Of a DNA stretch of 64,000 bases, positions 41,946 through 50,553 are shown one piece after another. Made by a program: the position numbers and the translations under genes. Every line of letters begins with the position of its first letter. The first letter of the stretch is position 1. The notes beneath the pieces were generated by a model, which was not told where the DNA came from, did no database searches, and saw only the letters and a program-made list of their open reading frames with translations. This DNA comes from Streptomyces cathayae (GTDB lineage Bacteria; Actinomycetota; Actinomycetes; Streptomycetales; Streptomycetaceae): positions 4,588,001-4,652,000 of the forward strand of contig NZ_CP121682.1 of NCBI RefSeq assembly GCF_029760955.1. The letters run 5' to 3'.

Positions 41946-43889
41946 ATGACGCAGCCGCCCCAGCCGCCCAACCAGCCTCCGCAGCAGCCCGAGCCGTCAC
42001 AGCCCGAGCAGTCGGCCACGCCGGCCCCGCCGCCGGGCTTCGGTCCGCCGGTCGAACCGTCGCAGCCGCCGGCCCAGCAGCCGCCGGCCGCCCCGAGCGG
42101 GCCGAACCTCAGCAAGACCCCGGAACCGGGATACGGCTACCCGCAGACCCCGCAGACCCCGCAGCAGTCGCCGCAGGCCGCCCCGCAGACCCCGCCCACG
42201 CCGACGGGCCCGACGCCGCCGCCCGGGTACGGCTACCCGCAGCAGCCCCCGGCCGGTTACGGCTACCCGGGTCAGCCGGGTCAGCCGAGCCCGTACGGCC
42301 AGCCGCCGCAGCCGTACGGCCAGCCAGGTGCGTACGGACACCCGCAGCAGCCCTACGGCCAGCCCGGTCCCGGCTATCCGTACCCGACCGTGCCGATGCA
42401 GCCACACCCCGGCGGTGGGCCCGGCGGCGGGCGGAAGGTCAACGCGCAGCTGGCCATCATCGTCTCGGCGGTCGTGGCCATCGCCCTGATCGTCGGCGCC
42501 GGTGTCTGGTACTCGTCCTCGACCTCGTCCGGCGGCGACAAGGAGACCACCGCCGACTCGGGCGGCACCGACGGCGGCGACGGGAGTGAGAAGGACGCCG
42601 AGAACGGCGGCGGCTCCGCCGCCGGCGGCAAGGAGAAGGCTCCGGCCGACCCCTCCGCCAAGGTCCTCTTCCAGGTCCCGGCGCCGAAGGCCCCGAAGGA
42701 CAGCACGAGCATCGCCGTCTCCGGTTCCTGGCTGACCGACACGGTGTACGCCAAGAGCGGCATCGCCGAGGTCGTCGGCTACGACGCCGTCAAGGGCAGC
42801 AAGGTGTGGACGCTCGACCTGCCCGGACCGGTGTGCGAGGCCAGCGACCACGTCACCGAGGACGGCAGGACGGCGATCGTCTACAAGCCGAGGATGCCCG
42901 CCAAGAACGATCCGCAGCGGTGCACCCAGGTCGCGGTCCTCGACCTCGCCACGGGCGAGAAGCTGTGGTCCGAGACGGCCAAGTCCGGCACCCAGGAGAT
43001 CAGCTTCAACAACGTCACCGTCAGCGGGAACACCGTCGCGGCGGCCAGCACCAGCGGCGGCGCCGCCTGGGACCTCACCTCCGGCAAGCCCCTGTGGTCG
43101 CCCAAGACGTCCGACTCCTGCTACGACGCCGGCTACGGCGGCGGACCGAAGCTGGTCGCGGTGCGCAAGTGCGGTTCGTACGATCAGCGGCAGCTGCACA
43201 TCCAGACCATCGACCCGAAGTCCGGCAAGGTGGTCTCCGAGTACAAGATGACCGAGGGCATCGAGTACGCCGCGGTCGTGTCCACCGATCCGCTGGTGGT
43301 GGCCGCCGACGTCGGCGACTCCGCCGGTGACGGCAGCGGCATCTCGGACTTCTTCTCCATCGACAACAAGACCGGCAAGCTGCGCACCCGCATCTCCGCG
43401 CCCGGTGAGGAGTTCGCGGCCCGCTGCGACGGCATCACCAGGATCGAGCACTGCAACGGGCTGGCGGTCGGCAACGACCGGCTGTACATCCCGACCGAGG
43501 AGCACGACGGCACGGCCGAGTACAGCAGGACCAACGAGGTCGTCGCCTTCGACCTGGCCACCGGCAAGCAGACCGGCCAGCGCGCCGACGCCGGCGACGG
43601 CTACACGATCACCCCGCTGCGCATGGACGGCGGCAACATCCTGGCGTACAAGCGGCCGCCCTACGACAAGGGCGGGCAGGTCGTGAGCATCGACGGCGGC
43701 ACCTTCGAGCAGACCAAGCTGCTGGAGAACCCGGCGACGGATGCGGTGCGGGACGCGGAGACGGGGATGTCCCCCAGGAGCTCCGAGGTGCTGTTCGCGC
43801 AGGGACGCCTGTACATGTCGAAGGTGTACGCCAGCGACTCCTCCCTGGACAGGAAGGAGTACCTGGCGATCGCCTTCGGTACCGGATGA
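41946..43889 (+). CDS. membrane-anchored PQQ-like beta-propeller protein 2 of 2
   Basis: A 647-residue paralogue of the preceding gene with the same layout. A Pro/Gln/Gly/Tyr-rich tail (PQQPYGQPGPGYPYP and similar) reaches residue about 155. A membrane helix follows (LAIIVSAVVAIALIVGAGVWY, about 168-188), then a Gly/Asp/Glu linker and a propeller domain (VLDLATGEKLWSETAKSG, AWDLTSGKPLWSPK, AFDLATGKQTG). The N-terminal tails resemble low-complexity adaptor segments of Streptomyces proteins that gather at membranes. It is 139 bp downstream of its partner on the same strand and ends in a hairpin. Function unknown. Confidence 0.85.
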   Translation: MTQPPQPPNQPPQQPEPSQPEQSATPAPPPGFGPPVEPSQPPAQQPPAAPSGPNLSKTPEPGYGYPQTPQTPQQSPQAAPQTPPTPTGPTPPPGYGYPQQPPAGYGYPGQPGQPSPYGQPPQPYGQPGAYGHPQQPYGQPGPGYPYPTVPMQPHPGGGPGGGRKVNAQLAIIVSAVVAIALIVGAGVWYSSSTSSGGDKETTADSGGTDGGDGSEKDAENGGGSAAGGKEKAPADPSAKVLFQVPAPKAPKDSTSIAVSGSWLTDTVYAKSGIAEVVGYDAVKGSKVWTLDLPGPVCEASDHVTEDGRTAIVYKPRMPAKNDPQRCTQVAVLDLATGEKLWSETAKSGTQEISFNNVTVSGNTVAAASTSGGAAWDLTSGKPLWSPKTSDSCYDAGYGGGPKLVAVRKCGSYDQRQLHIQTIDPKSGKVVSEYKMTEGIEYAAVVSTDPLVVAADVGDSAGDGSGISDFFSIDNKTGKLRTRISAPGEEFAARCDGITRIEHCNGLAVGNDRLYIPTEEHDGTAEYSRTNEVVAFDLATGKQTGQRADAGDGYTITPLRMDGGNILAYKRPPYDKGGQVVSIDGGTFEQTKLLENPATDAVRDAETGMSPRSSEVLFAQGRLYMSKVYASDSSLDRKEYLAIAFGTG

Positions 43890-43908
43890 TCGTTCTGTCG
43901 GCCCGTCC

Positions 43909-43944
43909 GTACGGCCCCGTCCCTGCTCAGGGGCGGGGCCGTAC
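43909..43944 (+). terminator. hairpin terminator after propeller gene 2
   Basis: A 15-pair stem (43909-43923 with 43930-43944, one G-T pair) closes a TGCTCA loop, 20 bp after the stop. Confidence 0.85.
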
Positions 43945-44109
43945 GCGTACCGCTCATCGGGTGCCCATCGCCACCGAATACGAGAATTTCGGTGATCCGG
44001 GGCGATTCTCACCGGTAGGGGGAGCGCAACGTCGAACAAGCGTGTAGCTTCCGGGACCGGACGGGGAGGCGGCGCACGGGGGTGCGCTCGCGGTATGGGG
44101 GGTTGATAC

Positions 44110-44802
44110 ATGGGTGTGCGGTTGATGGTGGTCGACGATCACCGGCTGCTCGCCGAGGCGCTGGCCTCGGCGTTGAAGCTGCGGGGGCACCGGGTGCTGG
44201 CCGCGGCGGCGCCGGTGGCGGGGGCGGCGGACCTGGTGATCAGCAGGGCGCCGGAGGTGTGCCTGCTGGGGACGGCGGCACCGGCGGAGGCCGGCATCTT
44301 CGATCCGGTGGTGAAGATCAGGCGGGAGCGGCCGCAGGTGGCGGTGCTGGTGCTGGGGCCGGTGCCCAGCCCGCGCGGGATCGCGGCGGCGTTCGCGGCG
44401 GGGGCGTCCGGCTATGTGCGGCACGACGAACGCATCGAGGGTGTGGAACGGGCGATCATGAAGGCGCGGGCGGGGGAGGCCGCGGTGGCGCCGCAGTTGC
44501 TGCAGGGGGCGTTCGGCGAGCTGCTGAATCCGGCGGCACAACCGGACGACGAGGGGCAGCGGCTGCTGCGGATGCTGACCCCGCGCGAGGTGGAGGTCCT
44601 GGTCCGGGTGGCCGACGGCGAGGACACCCGGCTGATCGCGGAGGGCATGGGCATAGCGCCGTCCACGGCACGGACGCATGTGCAGCGCGTGCTGATGAAA
44701 CTGGGGGTGGGCTCCCGGCTGGAGGCGGCGGCGCTGGCGGCCCGGACGGGACTGCTGGACCGGGTGGGGCCGGTGCTGGGGACGGCGCGCTCCGGGCAGT
44801 AG
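44110..44802 (+). CDS. LuxR/NarL-type regulator with degenerate receiver
   Basis: A 230-residue NarL-type protein. The receiver domain keeps the acidic pair Asp9-Asp10, but the phospho-acceptor position (VCLLGTAAP) has Gly54 in place of Asp. The conserved Lys near GYVRHD is Arg. Phosphorylation is therefore unlikely. The HTH is intact: LTPREVEVLVRVADGEDTRLIAEGMGIAPSTARTHVQRVLMKLGV (about 157-201). Such pseudo-receivers respond to a ligand or protein partner. No kinase is adjacent. It lies upstream of galT, separated by a perfect 30-bp hairpin, so it is likely a separate transcript. Target unknown. Confidence 0.9.
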   Translation: MGVRLMVVDDHRLLAEALASALKLRGHRVLAAAAPVAGAADLVISRAPEVCLLGTAAPAEAGIFDPVVKIRRERPQVAVLVLGPVPSPRGIAAAFAAGASGYVRHDERIEGVERAIMKARAGEAAVAPQLLQGAFGELLNPAAQPDDEGQRLLRMLTPREVEVLVRVADGEDTRLIAEGMGIAPSTARTHVQRVLMKLGVGSRLEAAALAARTGLLDRVGPVLGTARSGQ

Positions 44803-44866
44803 GAGCAGGGAGCAGAGGTGGGGGTGTCCGCGGTGCCGGACACCCCCACCTCTGCTCCCTGCTCCT
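44801..44866 (+). terminator. perfect 30-bp-arm intrinsic terminator
   Basis: Arms 44801-44830 and 44837-44866 are perfect reverse complements of 30 bp with a 6-nt loop CGGTGC, followed by TTTT (44867-44870). The left arm starts within the LuxR-type gene's TAG stop. A hairpin of this length with a T-run is exceptional in this GC range. Confidence 0.95.
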
Positions 44867-44898
44867 TTTTCTCCGGCGTGATGCCCGCGAGGGTGACA

Positions 44899-45040
44899 TT
44901 GACGGTTGTGGTGTGTTGTGTTTTGGTGTGTTGGGTTCTGTTGGAAGAGTATGAAGGCGGCGCTGTGCAGAAACAGTGCTGTGCAGAAACAGTGCTGTGC
45001 GGAAAGCAGTGCGGTGAACGGCTCGAATGGAGCGTCCGGA
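44899..45040 (+). promoter_or_regulatory. galP1-type promoter and leader with direct repeats
   Basis: TTGACG (44899-44904) is followed by a T/G-rich tract with two copies of GGTGTGTTG (44910-44918, 44925-44933). Downstream come two exact GCTGTGCAGAAACAGT repeats (44962-44977, 44978-44993) and a third degenerate copy (44994-45010). The Streptomyces gal operon promoter galP1 is known for a complex operator with repeated hexamers and is galactose-inducible. The exact start site cannot be read. Confidence 0.65.
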
Positions 45041-46105
45041 GTGAAGAAGACCTCGACCCGGCTGGCCGACGGTCGCGAACTCATCTACTACGACCTGCGC
45101 GACGACACCGTGCGCGACGCGGCCGACCGCCGCCCCCTGGCCGCCACCGTCACGACGTCCGAGATCCGCCGCGACCCGCTGCTCGGCGACCGGGTCGCCG
45201 TCGCCTCCCACCGCCAGGGCCGCACCTACCACCCCCCGGCCGGCGAATGCCCCCTGTGCCCCTCCGAGGGCGACCGGCTCAGCGAGGTCCCGGACTCCTC
45301 GTACGACGTCGTGGTCTTCGAGAACCGCTTCCCCTCACTGGCCGGTGACTCCGGCCGCTGCGAGGTCGTCTGCTTCACCTCCGACCACCACTCCTCCTTC
45401 GCCGACCTGGGCGAGCGGCAGGCCCGGCTGGTCCTGGACGCCTGGACGGACAGGACGTCGGAGCTGTCCCATCTGCCCTCCGTCGAGCAGGTGTTCTGCT
45501 TCGAGAACCGGGGCGCCGAGATCGGCGTCACCCTCCAGCACCCGCACGGGCAGATCTACGGCTACCCGTTCACCACCCCCCGCACCGCCCTGATGCTGCG
45601 CCAAGTGGCCCTGCACAAGGAGGCGACCGGAGGGGGAAACCTGTTCGACGCCGTCCTGGCGGAGGAACTCGCGGGCGAGCGGGTCGTCCTGGAGGGGGAA
45701 CACTGGGCCGCCTTCGTGCCGTACGCGGCGCACTGGCCCTACGAGGTCCACCTGTACCCGAAGCGCAGGGTGCCCGACCTGCTCGGGCTCGACGAGGAGG
45801 CACGCGCGGAGTTCCCCCGGGTCTACCTGGAACTGCTGCGGCGGTTCGACCGGATCTTCGACGGGGAGGGCGAGTCCCCGACACCGTACATCGCGGCCTG
45901 GCACCAGGCCCCGTTCGGCACACTGGCGGAGTCCGACGGGGTCACCCGCGACGACTTCGCGCTCCACCTCGAGCTTTTCACCATTCGCCGCACCTCCGGC
46001 AAGCTGAAGTTCCTCGCGGGTTCCGAGTCCGGTATGAACGTGTTCATCAACGACGTGCCGCCGGAACGCGCGGCCGAGCGACTGCGGGAGGTAGCGAGTC
46101 CATGA
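45041..46105 (+). CDS. galT: galactose-1-phosphate uridylyltransferase
   Basis: A 354-residue GalT. The zinc site begins CPLCPS, and the catalytic HPH motif is in [47 protein letters not shown] and [19 protein letters not shown] match the family. It transfers UMP from UDP-glucose to galactose-1-phosphate in the Leloir pathway. The GTG at 45041 ([18 protein letters not shown]) is the conserved start; an in-frame ATG at 44951 would add about 30 residues coded by the leader repeats. It overlaps galE by 4 bp (ATGA). First gene of galTEK. Confidence 0.95.
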   Translation: MKKTSTRLADGRELIYYDLRDDTVRDAADRRPLAATVTTSEIRRDPLLGDRVAVASHRQGRTYHPPAGECPLCPSEGDRLSEVPDSSYDVVVFENRFPSLAGDSGRCEVVCFTSDHHSSFADLGERQARLVLDAWTDRTSELSHLPSVEQVFCFENRGAEIGVTLQHPHGQIYGYPFTTPRTALMLRQVALHKEATGGGNLFDAVLAEELAGERVVLEGEHWAAFVPYAAHWPYEVHLYPKRRVPDLLGLDEEARAEFPRVYLELLRRFDRIFDGEGESPTPYIAAWHQAPFGTLAESDGVTRDDFALHLELFTIRRTSGKLKFLAGSESGMNVFINDVPPERAAERLREVASP

Positions 46106-47073
46106 GCGGGAAATACCTGGTCACCGGTGGTGCGGGCTATGTCGGAAGTGTCGTGGCCCAGCATCTGCTGGAGGCCGGCCACGAGGTCGTCGTCCTCGAC
46201 GACCTCTCCACCGGAGTGCGCGAGGCCGTCCCGGCCGGTGCGTCCTTCGTCGAGGGCGACATCCGCGGTGCCGCCACCTGGCTGGACGCCTCCTTCGACG
46301 GCGTCCTGCACTTCGCCGCGTTCTCCCAGGTCGGTGAGTCGGTCGTGCGGCCCGAGAAGTACTGGGAGAACAACGTCGGCGGCACCATGGCGCTGCTGGA
46401 CGCGATGCGTTCGGCGGGCGTGCGCCGGCTGGTCTTCTCCTCCACCGCGGCGACCTACGGCGAGCCCGACCAGGTCCCGATCCCCGAATCCGCCCCGACC
46501 CGGCCCACCAACCCCTACGGCGCCTCCAAGCTCGCCGTCGACCACATGATCACCGGCGAGGCGGCGGCGCACGGCCTGGGCGCGGTCTCGCTGCGCTACT
46601 TCAACGTGGCCGGTGCGTACGGCCACTTCGGCGAGCGGCACGACCCCGAGTCCCACCTGATCCCGCTCGTCCTCCAGGTCGCCCAGGGCCGGCGCGAGGC
46701 GATCAACGTCTACGGCGACGACTACCCGACGCCGGACGGCACCTGCGTCCGCGACTACATCCACGTCGCCGACCTGGCCGAGGCGCACCTGCTGGCGCTG
46801 AAGGCGGCGGCCCCCGGCGAGCACCTGATCTGCAACCTCGGCAACGGCAACGGCTTCTCCGTCCGGGAGGTCGTCGAGACGGTCCGTCAGGTCACGGGCC
46901 ACCCGATCCCCGAGGTCGTGGCCCCCCGCCGGGGCGGCGACCCGGCGGTCCTGGTGGCCTCGGCCGCCACGGCCCGCGAGAAACTGGGCTGGAAGCCGTC
47001 CCGCGCCGACCTCACGGGCATCGTCGCGGACGCGTGGGAGTTCGCGCAGCGGCACACCGGACAAGGCGTTTAG
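46102..47073 (+). CDS. galE: UDP-glucose 4-epimerase
   Basis: A 323-residue SDR-type epimerase. [32 protein letters not shown] is the NAD fold; [38 protein letters not shown] holds Ser, Tyr-x-x-x-Lys. LRYFNVAGA and the C-terminal [12 protein letters not shown] loop are typical of GalE. It interconverts UDP-galactose and UDP-glucose for both catabolism and cell-surface sugars. Translation is coupled to galT. A second weak promoter ahead of galE is known in S. lividans but is not obvious here. Confidence 0.96.
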   Translation: MSGKYLVTGGAGYVGSVVAQHLLEAGHEVVVLDDLSTGVREAVPAGASFVEGDIRGAATWLDASFDGVLHFAAFSQVGESVVRPEKYWENNVGGTMALLDAMRSAGVRRLVFSSTAATYGEPDQVPIPESAPTRPTNPYGASKLAVDHMITGEAAAHGLGAVSLRYFNVAGAYGHFGERHDPESHLIPLVLQVAQGRREAINVYGDDYPTPDGTCVRDYIHVADLAEAHLLALKAAAPGEHLICNLGNGNGFSVREVVETVRQVTGHPIPEVVAPRRGGDPAVLVASAATAREKLGWKPSRADLTGIVADAWEFAQRHTGQGV

Positions 47074-47112
47074 CAGTACGTGACGAACGTGACGAAGGGT
47101 CAGGGGCAGGGC

Positions 47113-48291
47113 ATGAGCGAGTCCAACGTCGGCGGGGCGGCCGCGAAGACGGTCGGCGAGCGGTTCCGGGAACTGTACGGAGCCGCACCGCACGGCGTCT
47201 GGGCGGCGCCGGGCCGGGTCAACCTCATCGGTGAGCACACCGACTACAACGACGGCTTCGTCATGCCGTTCGCCCTGCCGCACACCGCGGTCGCGGCGGT
47301 CTCCCGGCGCGACGACGGCGTTCTGCGCCTGCACTCCGCGGACGTGGACGCGCCCGTCGTGGAACTGACGGCGGACTCCCTCACCCCCGGCACGGACAAG
47401 CACTGGACCGCCTACCCGGCGGGCGTCGTCTGGGCCCTGCGCGAGGCCGGCCACCCGGTGACCGGCGCGGACATCCACCTCGCCTCCACGGTCCCGGCCG
47501 GCGCCGGCCTGTCCTCCTCGGCGGCCCTGGAGGTCGTCGTCGCCCTGGCCCTGAACGACCTGTACGAACTGGGCCTGCGCGGATGGCAGTTGGCCCGTCT
47601 GTGCCAGCGCGCGGAGAACGTCTACGTCGGCGCCCCCGTCGGCATCATGGATCAGACGGCGTCCGCCTGCTGCGAGAGCGGCCACGCCCTGTTCCTGGAC
47701 ACCCGCGACCTCTCCCAGCGGCAGATCCCCTTCGACCTGGCCGCCGAGGGCATGCGCCTGCTGGTCGTCGACACCCAGGTCGAGCACAGCCACAGCGAGG
47801 GCGAGTACGGCAAGCGCCGGGTGGGCTGCGAGAAGGGCGCCGCCCTGCTGGGTGTCGACGCCCTGCGCGACGTGGCCCACGCGGACCTGGACGAGGCCCT
47901 GGCCCGGCTGGGCGACGAGGAGGAGGCCCGCCGCCTGGTCCGCCACGTCGTGACCGAGAACGAGCGGGTGGAACGGGTGATCGCCCTGCTGGAGTCGGGC
48001 GACACCCGCGCCATCGGCCCGGTCCTCACCGCCGGCCACGCCTCCCTCCGGGACGACTTCCGCGTCTCCTGCCCCGAACTCGACCTGGTCGTCGACACGG
48101 CCCTCGCCTCCGGCGCCCTGGGCGCCCGCATGACCGGCGGCGGCTTCGGCGGCTCCGCCATCGTCCTGACCGAGACCACGGAGGCGGCCGCCGTCACCGA
48201 GGCGATACGGAAAACCTTCACGACGGCCGGCTTCAGGACCCCCCGCATCTTCGAGGCGGTGCCCTCGGCGGGGGCACGACGGCTCCACTGA
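47113..48291 (+). CDS. galK: galactokinase
   Basis: A 392-residue GHMP kinase. APGRVNLIGEHTDYNDGFVMPFAL is the galactokinase signature, VPAGAGLSSSAALEVVVALAL the ATP motif, and GARMTGGGFGGSAIVL the third GHMP motif. It phosphorylates galactose at C1. The ATG at 47113 with CAGGGGCAGGG upstream is chosen; GTG codons at 47080 and 47089 extend the frame by 8-11 residues without conserved sequence. It ends the galTEK operon. Stop at 48291 is followed by a 9-bp repeat array. Confidence 0.96.
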   Translation: MSESNVGGAAAKTVGERFRELYGAAPHGVWAAPGRVNLIGEHTDYNDGFVMPFALPHTAVAAVSRRDDGVLRLHSADVDAPVVELTADSLTPGTDKHWTAYPAGVVWALREAGHPVTGADIHLASTVPAGAGLSSSAALEVVVALALNDLYELGLRGWQLARLCQRAENVYVGAPVGIMDQTASACCESGHALFLDTRDLSQRQIPFDLAAEGMRLLVVDTQVEHSHSEGEYGKRRVGCEKGAALLGVDALRDVAHADLDEALARLGDEEEARRLVRHVVTENERVERVIALLESGDTRAIGPVLTAGHASLRDDFRVSCPELDLVVDTALASGALGARMTGGGFGGSAIVLTETTEAAAVTEAIRKTFTTAGFRTPRIFEAVPSAGARRLH

Positions 48292-48375
48292 GCACCGGAC
48301 GCACCACCGCCCCGCGCACCGGGGAAGCACTCGGGCGCCGCATGGCGTGCTGCGGTGGCGGTGCGGCCCTCGGCC

Positions 48376-48429
48376 GGTTCAGCGGGTTCAGTGGGTCCGG
48401 CGGGTTCGGCCGGTTCAGCGGGTCCGGTG
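48376..48429. repeat. six 9-bp tandem units GGTTCAGCG-like
   Basis: Units GGTTCAGCG, GGTTCAGTG, GGTCCGGCG, GGTTCGGCC, GGTTCAGCG and GGTCCGGTG run without gaps from 48376 to 48429. The array covers the galK-acetyltransferase intergenic region and the last codons of the acetyltransferase. Confidence 0.9.
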
Positions 48430-48897
48430 AATTTCAGTGGTCGGCCCCAGGTGCTTGGTCAGGGTGTACTCCGTGATGCCCGGGGGGTAGTCGGGGATCG
48501 TGCAGACCACCTCGTAGCCGTGGCGCCGGTAGAAGTCCGGGGCCTGGAAGTCCCAGGTCTCCACGCGGGAGGAGCGGCAGCCGCGCCGGTCGGCGGCGAT
48601 GCGCTCCGCCGTGGACAGCAGGAGGGTGCCGAGGCCCGCTCCCCGGTGGCGTTCGTCGACCCAGAGGTACGTCACGTGCAGCCAGGTCGTCCAGGTGTGG
48701 CCGACCAGTCCGCCCGCCAGGGTGCCGGCCGGGTCCGATGCCCACACGTGCAAAGGGGACTCGCGTTCGCCGGGGGTTCCGCGCAGGGCGCGCAGCACCG
48801 GTGAGGCGGCCGTGTCGGTGTCCCGCAGCCGCCTGCGGAGCAGATCACGTCGGGCTCTGTCGACTTCTGCCTCAAGACGAAACATGCGGCTCACCAT
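48415..48897 (-). CDS. GNAT family N-acetyltransferase
   Basis: A 160-residue GNAT. HVTYLWVDERHRGAGLGTLLLSTAERIAADRRGC is motif A with the RxxGxG loop, and RVETWDFQAPDFYRRHGYEVVCTIPDYPPGITEYTLTKHL forms motif B. Substrate unknown. The start is uncertain: ATG at 48897 or ATG at 48885 (MFRLEAEVDRARR), and neither has a clear ribosome site. Its 3' end lies in a 9-bp tandem array, which may have changed the C-terminus (TTEIHRTR). It is divergent from the LuxR gene at 49205 and convergent with galK. Confidence 0.88.
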   Translation of the reverse strand: MVSRMFRLEAEVDRARRDLLRRRLRDTDTAASPVLRALRGTPGERESPLHVWASDPAGTLAGGLVGHTWTTWLHVTYLWVDERHRGAGLGTLLLSTAERIAADRRGCRSSRVETWDFQAPDFYRRHGYEVVCTIPDYPPGITEYTLTKHLGPTTEIHRTR

Positions 48898-49204
48898 AAA
48901 CGCGCAAGGACGCCAGTTCTGCAAATAACCTTCCGCCGGCCGCCCCCGCCCGTACTCTGATGAACAGCGCCGGTGGGGGCCGGCGCCGTTCAGGGGGCGA
49001 GACACTCGGGTGCGAAACCCGGGGCGGGGCGGCGGGGGCGCACGGCGGCGGCCGGGCGGTGTCGAGCGGCCCGCCCCGGGTCCGGTCGGGGCCGGACCGG
49101 TGCGTCCGGGGCCGGGTTTCGGCCTCGCACCCGCCGGGGTGGGTGTCGTCCTTTGACTTCGGGGTAGTCCCCAGCTCTGCAGAGAGCTCGGGGAAGGGGG
49201 TTTC
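48898..49204. other. 307-bp divergent intergenic region
   Basis: No gene is supported. Near the right end an inverted repeat AGCTCT-GCAG-AGAGCT (49173-49188) sits directly before GGGGAAGGGGG and the LuxR GTG; adjoining CCCC and GGGG could lengthen the stem. It may be an operator or a leader hairpin. Confidence 0.45.
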
Positions 49205-49984
49205 GTGCAACGTGTCCGAGTCCTGGTCGTCGACGACCATCGCATCTTCGCCGAGTCGCTCGCCGCGGCCCTGGCCGCGGAGCCCGACGTCGAGGTGTCC
49301 GCGGCGGGCAGCGGCCCGGCCGCGCTGCGCTGCCTGGAGCGCGCCGTGGGCGAGGGGCGGCGGTTCGACGTGATCCTCGTCGACGCCGACCTGGGCGGCA
49401 CGGTGACGGGCGGCCGGTCCGCCGTACCGGTGCAGGCGGCCGGTGAGGACGGCCTCGTCGACGGCATGTCCCTGGTCACCGGGGTGCGTTCGGTCCACCC
49501 GAAGGTCCGGATCGTGGTGCTCGCCGAGAAGGACGACCCGCGCCGTGCCGCGCTCGCGCTGCAGGCCGGGGCCGGCGGCTGGGTGGCCAAGGACTGCTCG
49601 CTGAGCCGGCTGCTCACCGTCATCCGGGGCGTGCTGCGCGACGAGACGCATCTGCCGCCCGCCCTGCTCACCGGCGTGCTGCGCGAACTGACCGCCGCGC
49701 GCAAGCACCGCACGGAGAGCGAACGGCTCGTGGAGTCCCTGACCCCGCGGGAGCGGGAGGTGCTGCGGTGCATGGTCGCGGGCCTGGGGCGCAAGGCCGT
49801 CGCCGAGCGCCTGTACCTGTCCCCGCACACCGTCCGTACGCACATGCAGAACGTGCTCGGCAAGCTGGGCGTGCACTCCACGCTCGCCGCCGTCGCCCTC
49901 GCCCGGCGGGCGGGCGTGGGGCCCGCCGACCTCGGGCCGGCCTCAGCCCGGGACGTTGTCGAACGGGGCGGTCAGCCGGCGTAG
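49205..49984 (+). CDS. LuxR/NarL-type response regulator with receiver insertion
   Basis: A 259-residue regulator. The receiver has Asp10-Asp11 and a normal phospho-acceptor Asp60 (FDVILVDADLGG). The Thr/Lys side is also present (GAGGWVAKD). After Asp60 there is an extra segment of about 20 residues (GGTVTGGRSAVPVQAAGEDG) not usual in NarL receivers. The HTH is LTPREREVLRCMVAGLGRKAVAERLYLSPHTVRTHMQNVLGKLGV. No kinase is beside it, so it is an orphan here. GAAGGGGG lies about 5 nt before the GTG. Its last 42 bp overlap the convergent MarR gene. Confidence 0.9.
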   Translation: MQRVRVLVVDDHRIFAESLAAALAAEPDVEVSAAGSGPAALRCLERAVGEGRRFDVILVDADLGGTVTGGRSAVPVQAAGEDGLVDGMSLVTGVRSVHPKVRIVVLAEKDDPRRAALALQAGAGGWVAKDCSLSRLLTVIRGVLRDETHLPPALLTGVLRELTAARKHRTESERLVESLTPREREVLRCMVAGLGRKAVAERLYLSPHTVRTHMQNVLGKLGVHSTLAAVALARRAGVGPADLGPASARDVVERGGQPA

Positions 49985-50440
49985 CAGGCCCGCCAGTTCG
50001 CCGCGCTGGATGCGGGAGAGCTCGGCGAGGATCGCCCGCTCCTGCGCCAGCAGCCCGGCCAGCGCCTGGTCGGCGCGGTCGCGGCCCTCGTCCGTGAGGC
50101 GGACCAGGACGCCGCGCCGGTCGTTGGGGTCGGGCAGCCGGGCGACCAGACCCTTCTTGGCCAGGCGGTCGATGCGGTTGGTCATCGTGCCCGAGGTGAC
50201 CAGCGTCTGGGTGAGCAGCTGTCCCGGCGAGAGCTGGTAGGGGGTGCCCGCGCGGCGCAGCGCGGTCAGCACGTCGAACTCCCAGGGCTCCAGGCCGTGC
50301 TCGGCGAACGCGAGCCTGCGGGCCCGGTCCAGGTGCCGGGCGAGCCTGCTCACCCGGCTGAGGACCTCGAGCGGTTCCACGTCGAGGTCCGGACGCTCCC
50401 GGCGCCATGCTGCGACCAGCCGATCGACCTCGTCCTCCAT
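49943..50440 (-). CDS. MarR family transcriptional regulator
   Basis: A 165-residue MarR regulator. The winged helix is LEPWEFDVLTALRRAGTPYQLSPGQLLTQTLVTSGTMTNRIDRLAKKGLVARLPDPNDRRGVLVRLTDEGRDRADQAL. TACACT 7 nt before the ATG indicates a leaderless mRNA. It is divergent from a methyltransferase gene, and GTCAAG-TTT-CTTGAC lies between them, so it probably represses itself, the methyltransferase or both. Its 3' end overlaps the orphan response regulator on the other strand. Confidence 0.93.
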   Translation of the reverse strand: MEDEVDRLVAAWRRERPDLDVEPLEVLSRVSRLARHLDRARRLAFAEHGLEPWEFDVLTALRRAGTPYQLSPGQLLTQTLVTSGTMTNRIDRLAKKGLVARLPDPNDRRGVLVRLTDEGRDRADQALAGLLAQERAILAELSRIQRGELAGLLRRLTAPFDNVPG

Positions 50441-50482
50441 GGCGATCAGTGTAGTGGTTGTGTCGACGTGAAGTCTCTTGGT

Positions 50483-50497
50483 GTCAAGTTTCTTGAC
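50483..50497. promoter_or_regulatory. candidate MarR operator GTCAAG-TTT-CTTGAC
   Basis: Perfect 6-bp arms with a 3-bp spacer lie in the 113-bp divergent gap between marR and the methyltransferase. TCAAG/CTTGA half-sites are common in actinobacterial MarR boxes. Confidence 0.7.
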
Positions 50498-50553
50498 CGC
50501 GAGACAACGTGTGGGGGAGGGTGGGCACCCGTCGGCCGACTCCAGGAGGCTCC

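Noticed and set aside
44962..45010. Possible CRISPR repeats before galT
   Set aside because: Units are 16 bp, contiguous without spacers, and the third is degenerate; they are ordinary direct repeats.
44906..45040. N-terminal extension of GalT from an upstream start
   Set aside because: The added residues are coded by the leader repeats and are not typical of GalT, so GTG 45041 is kept; ATG 44951 is noted as an alternative.
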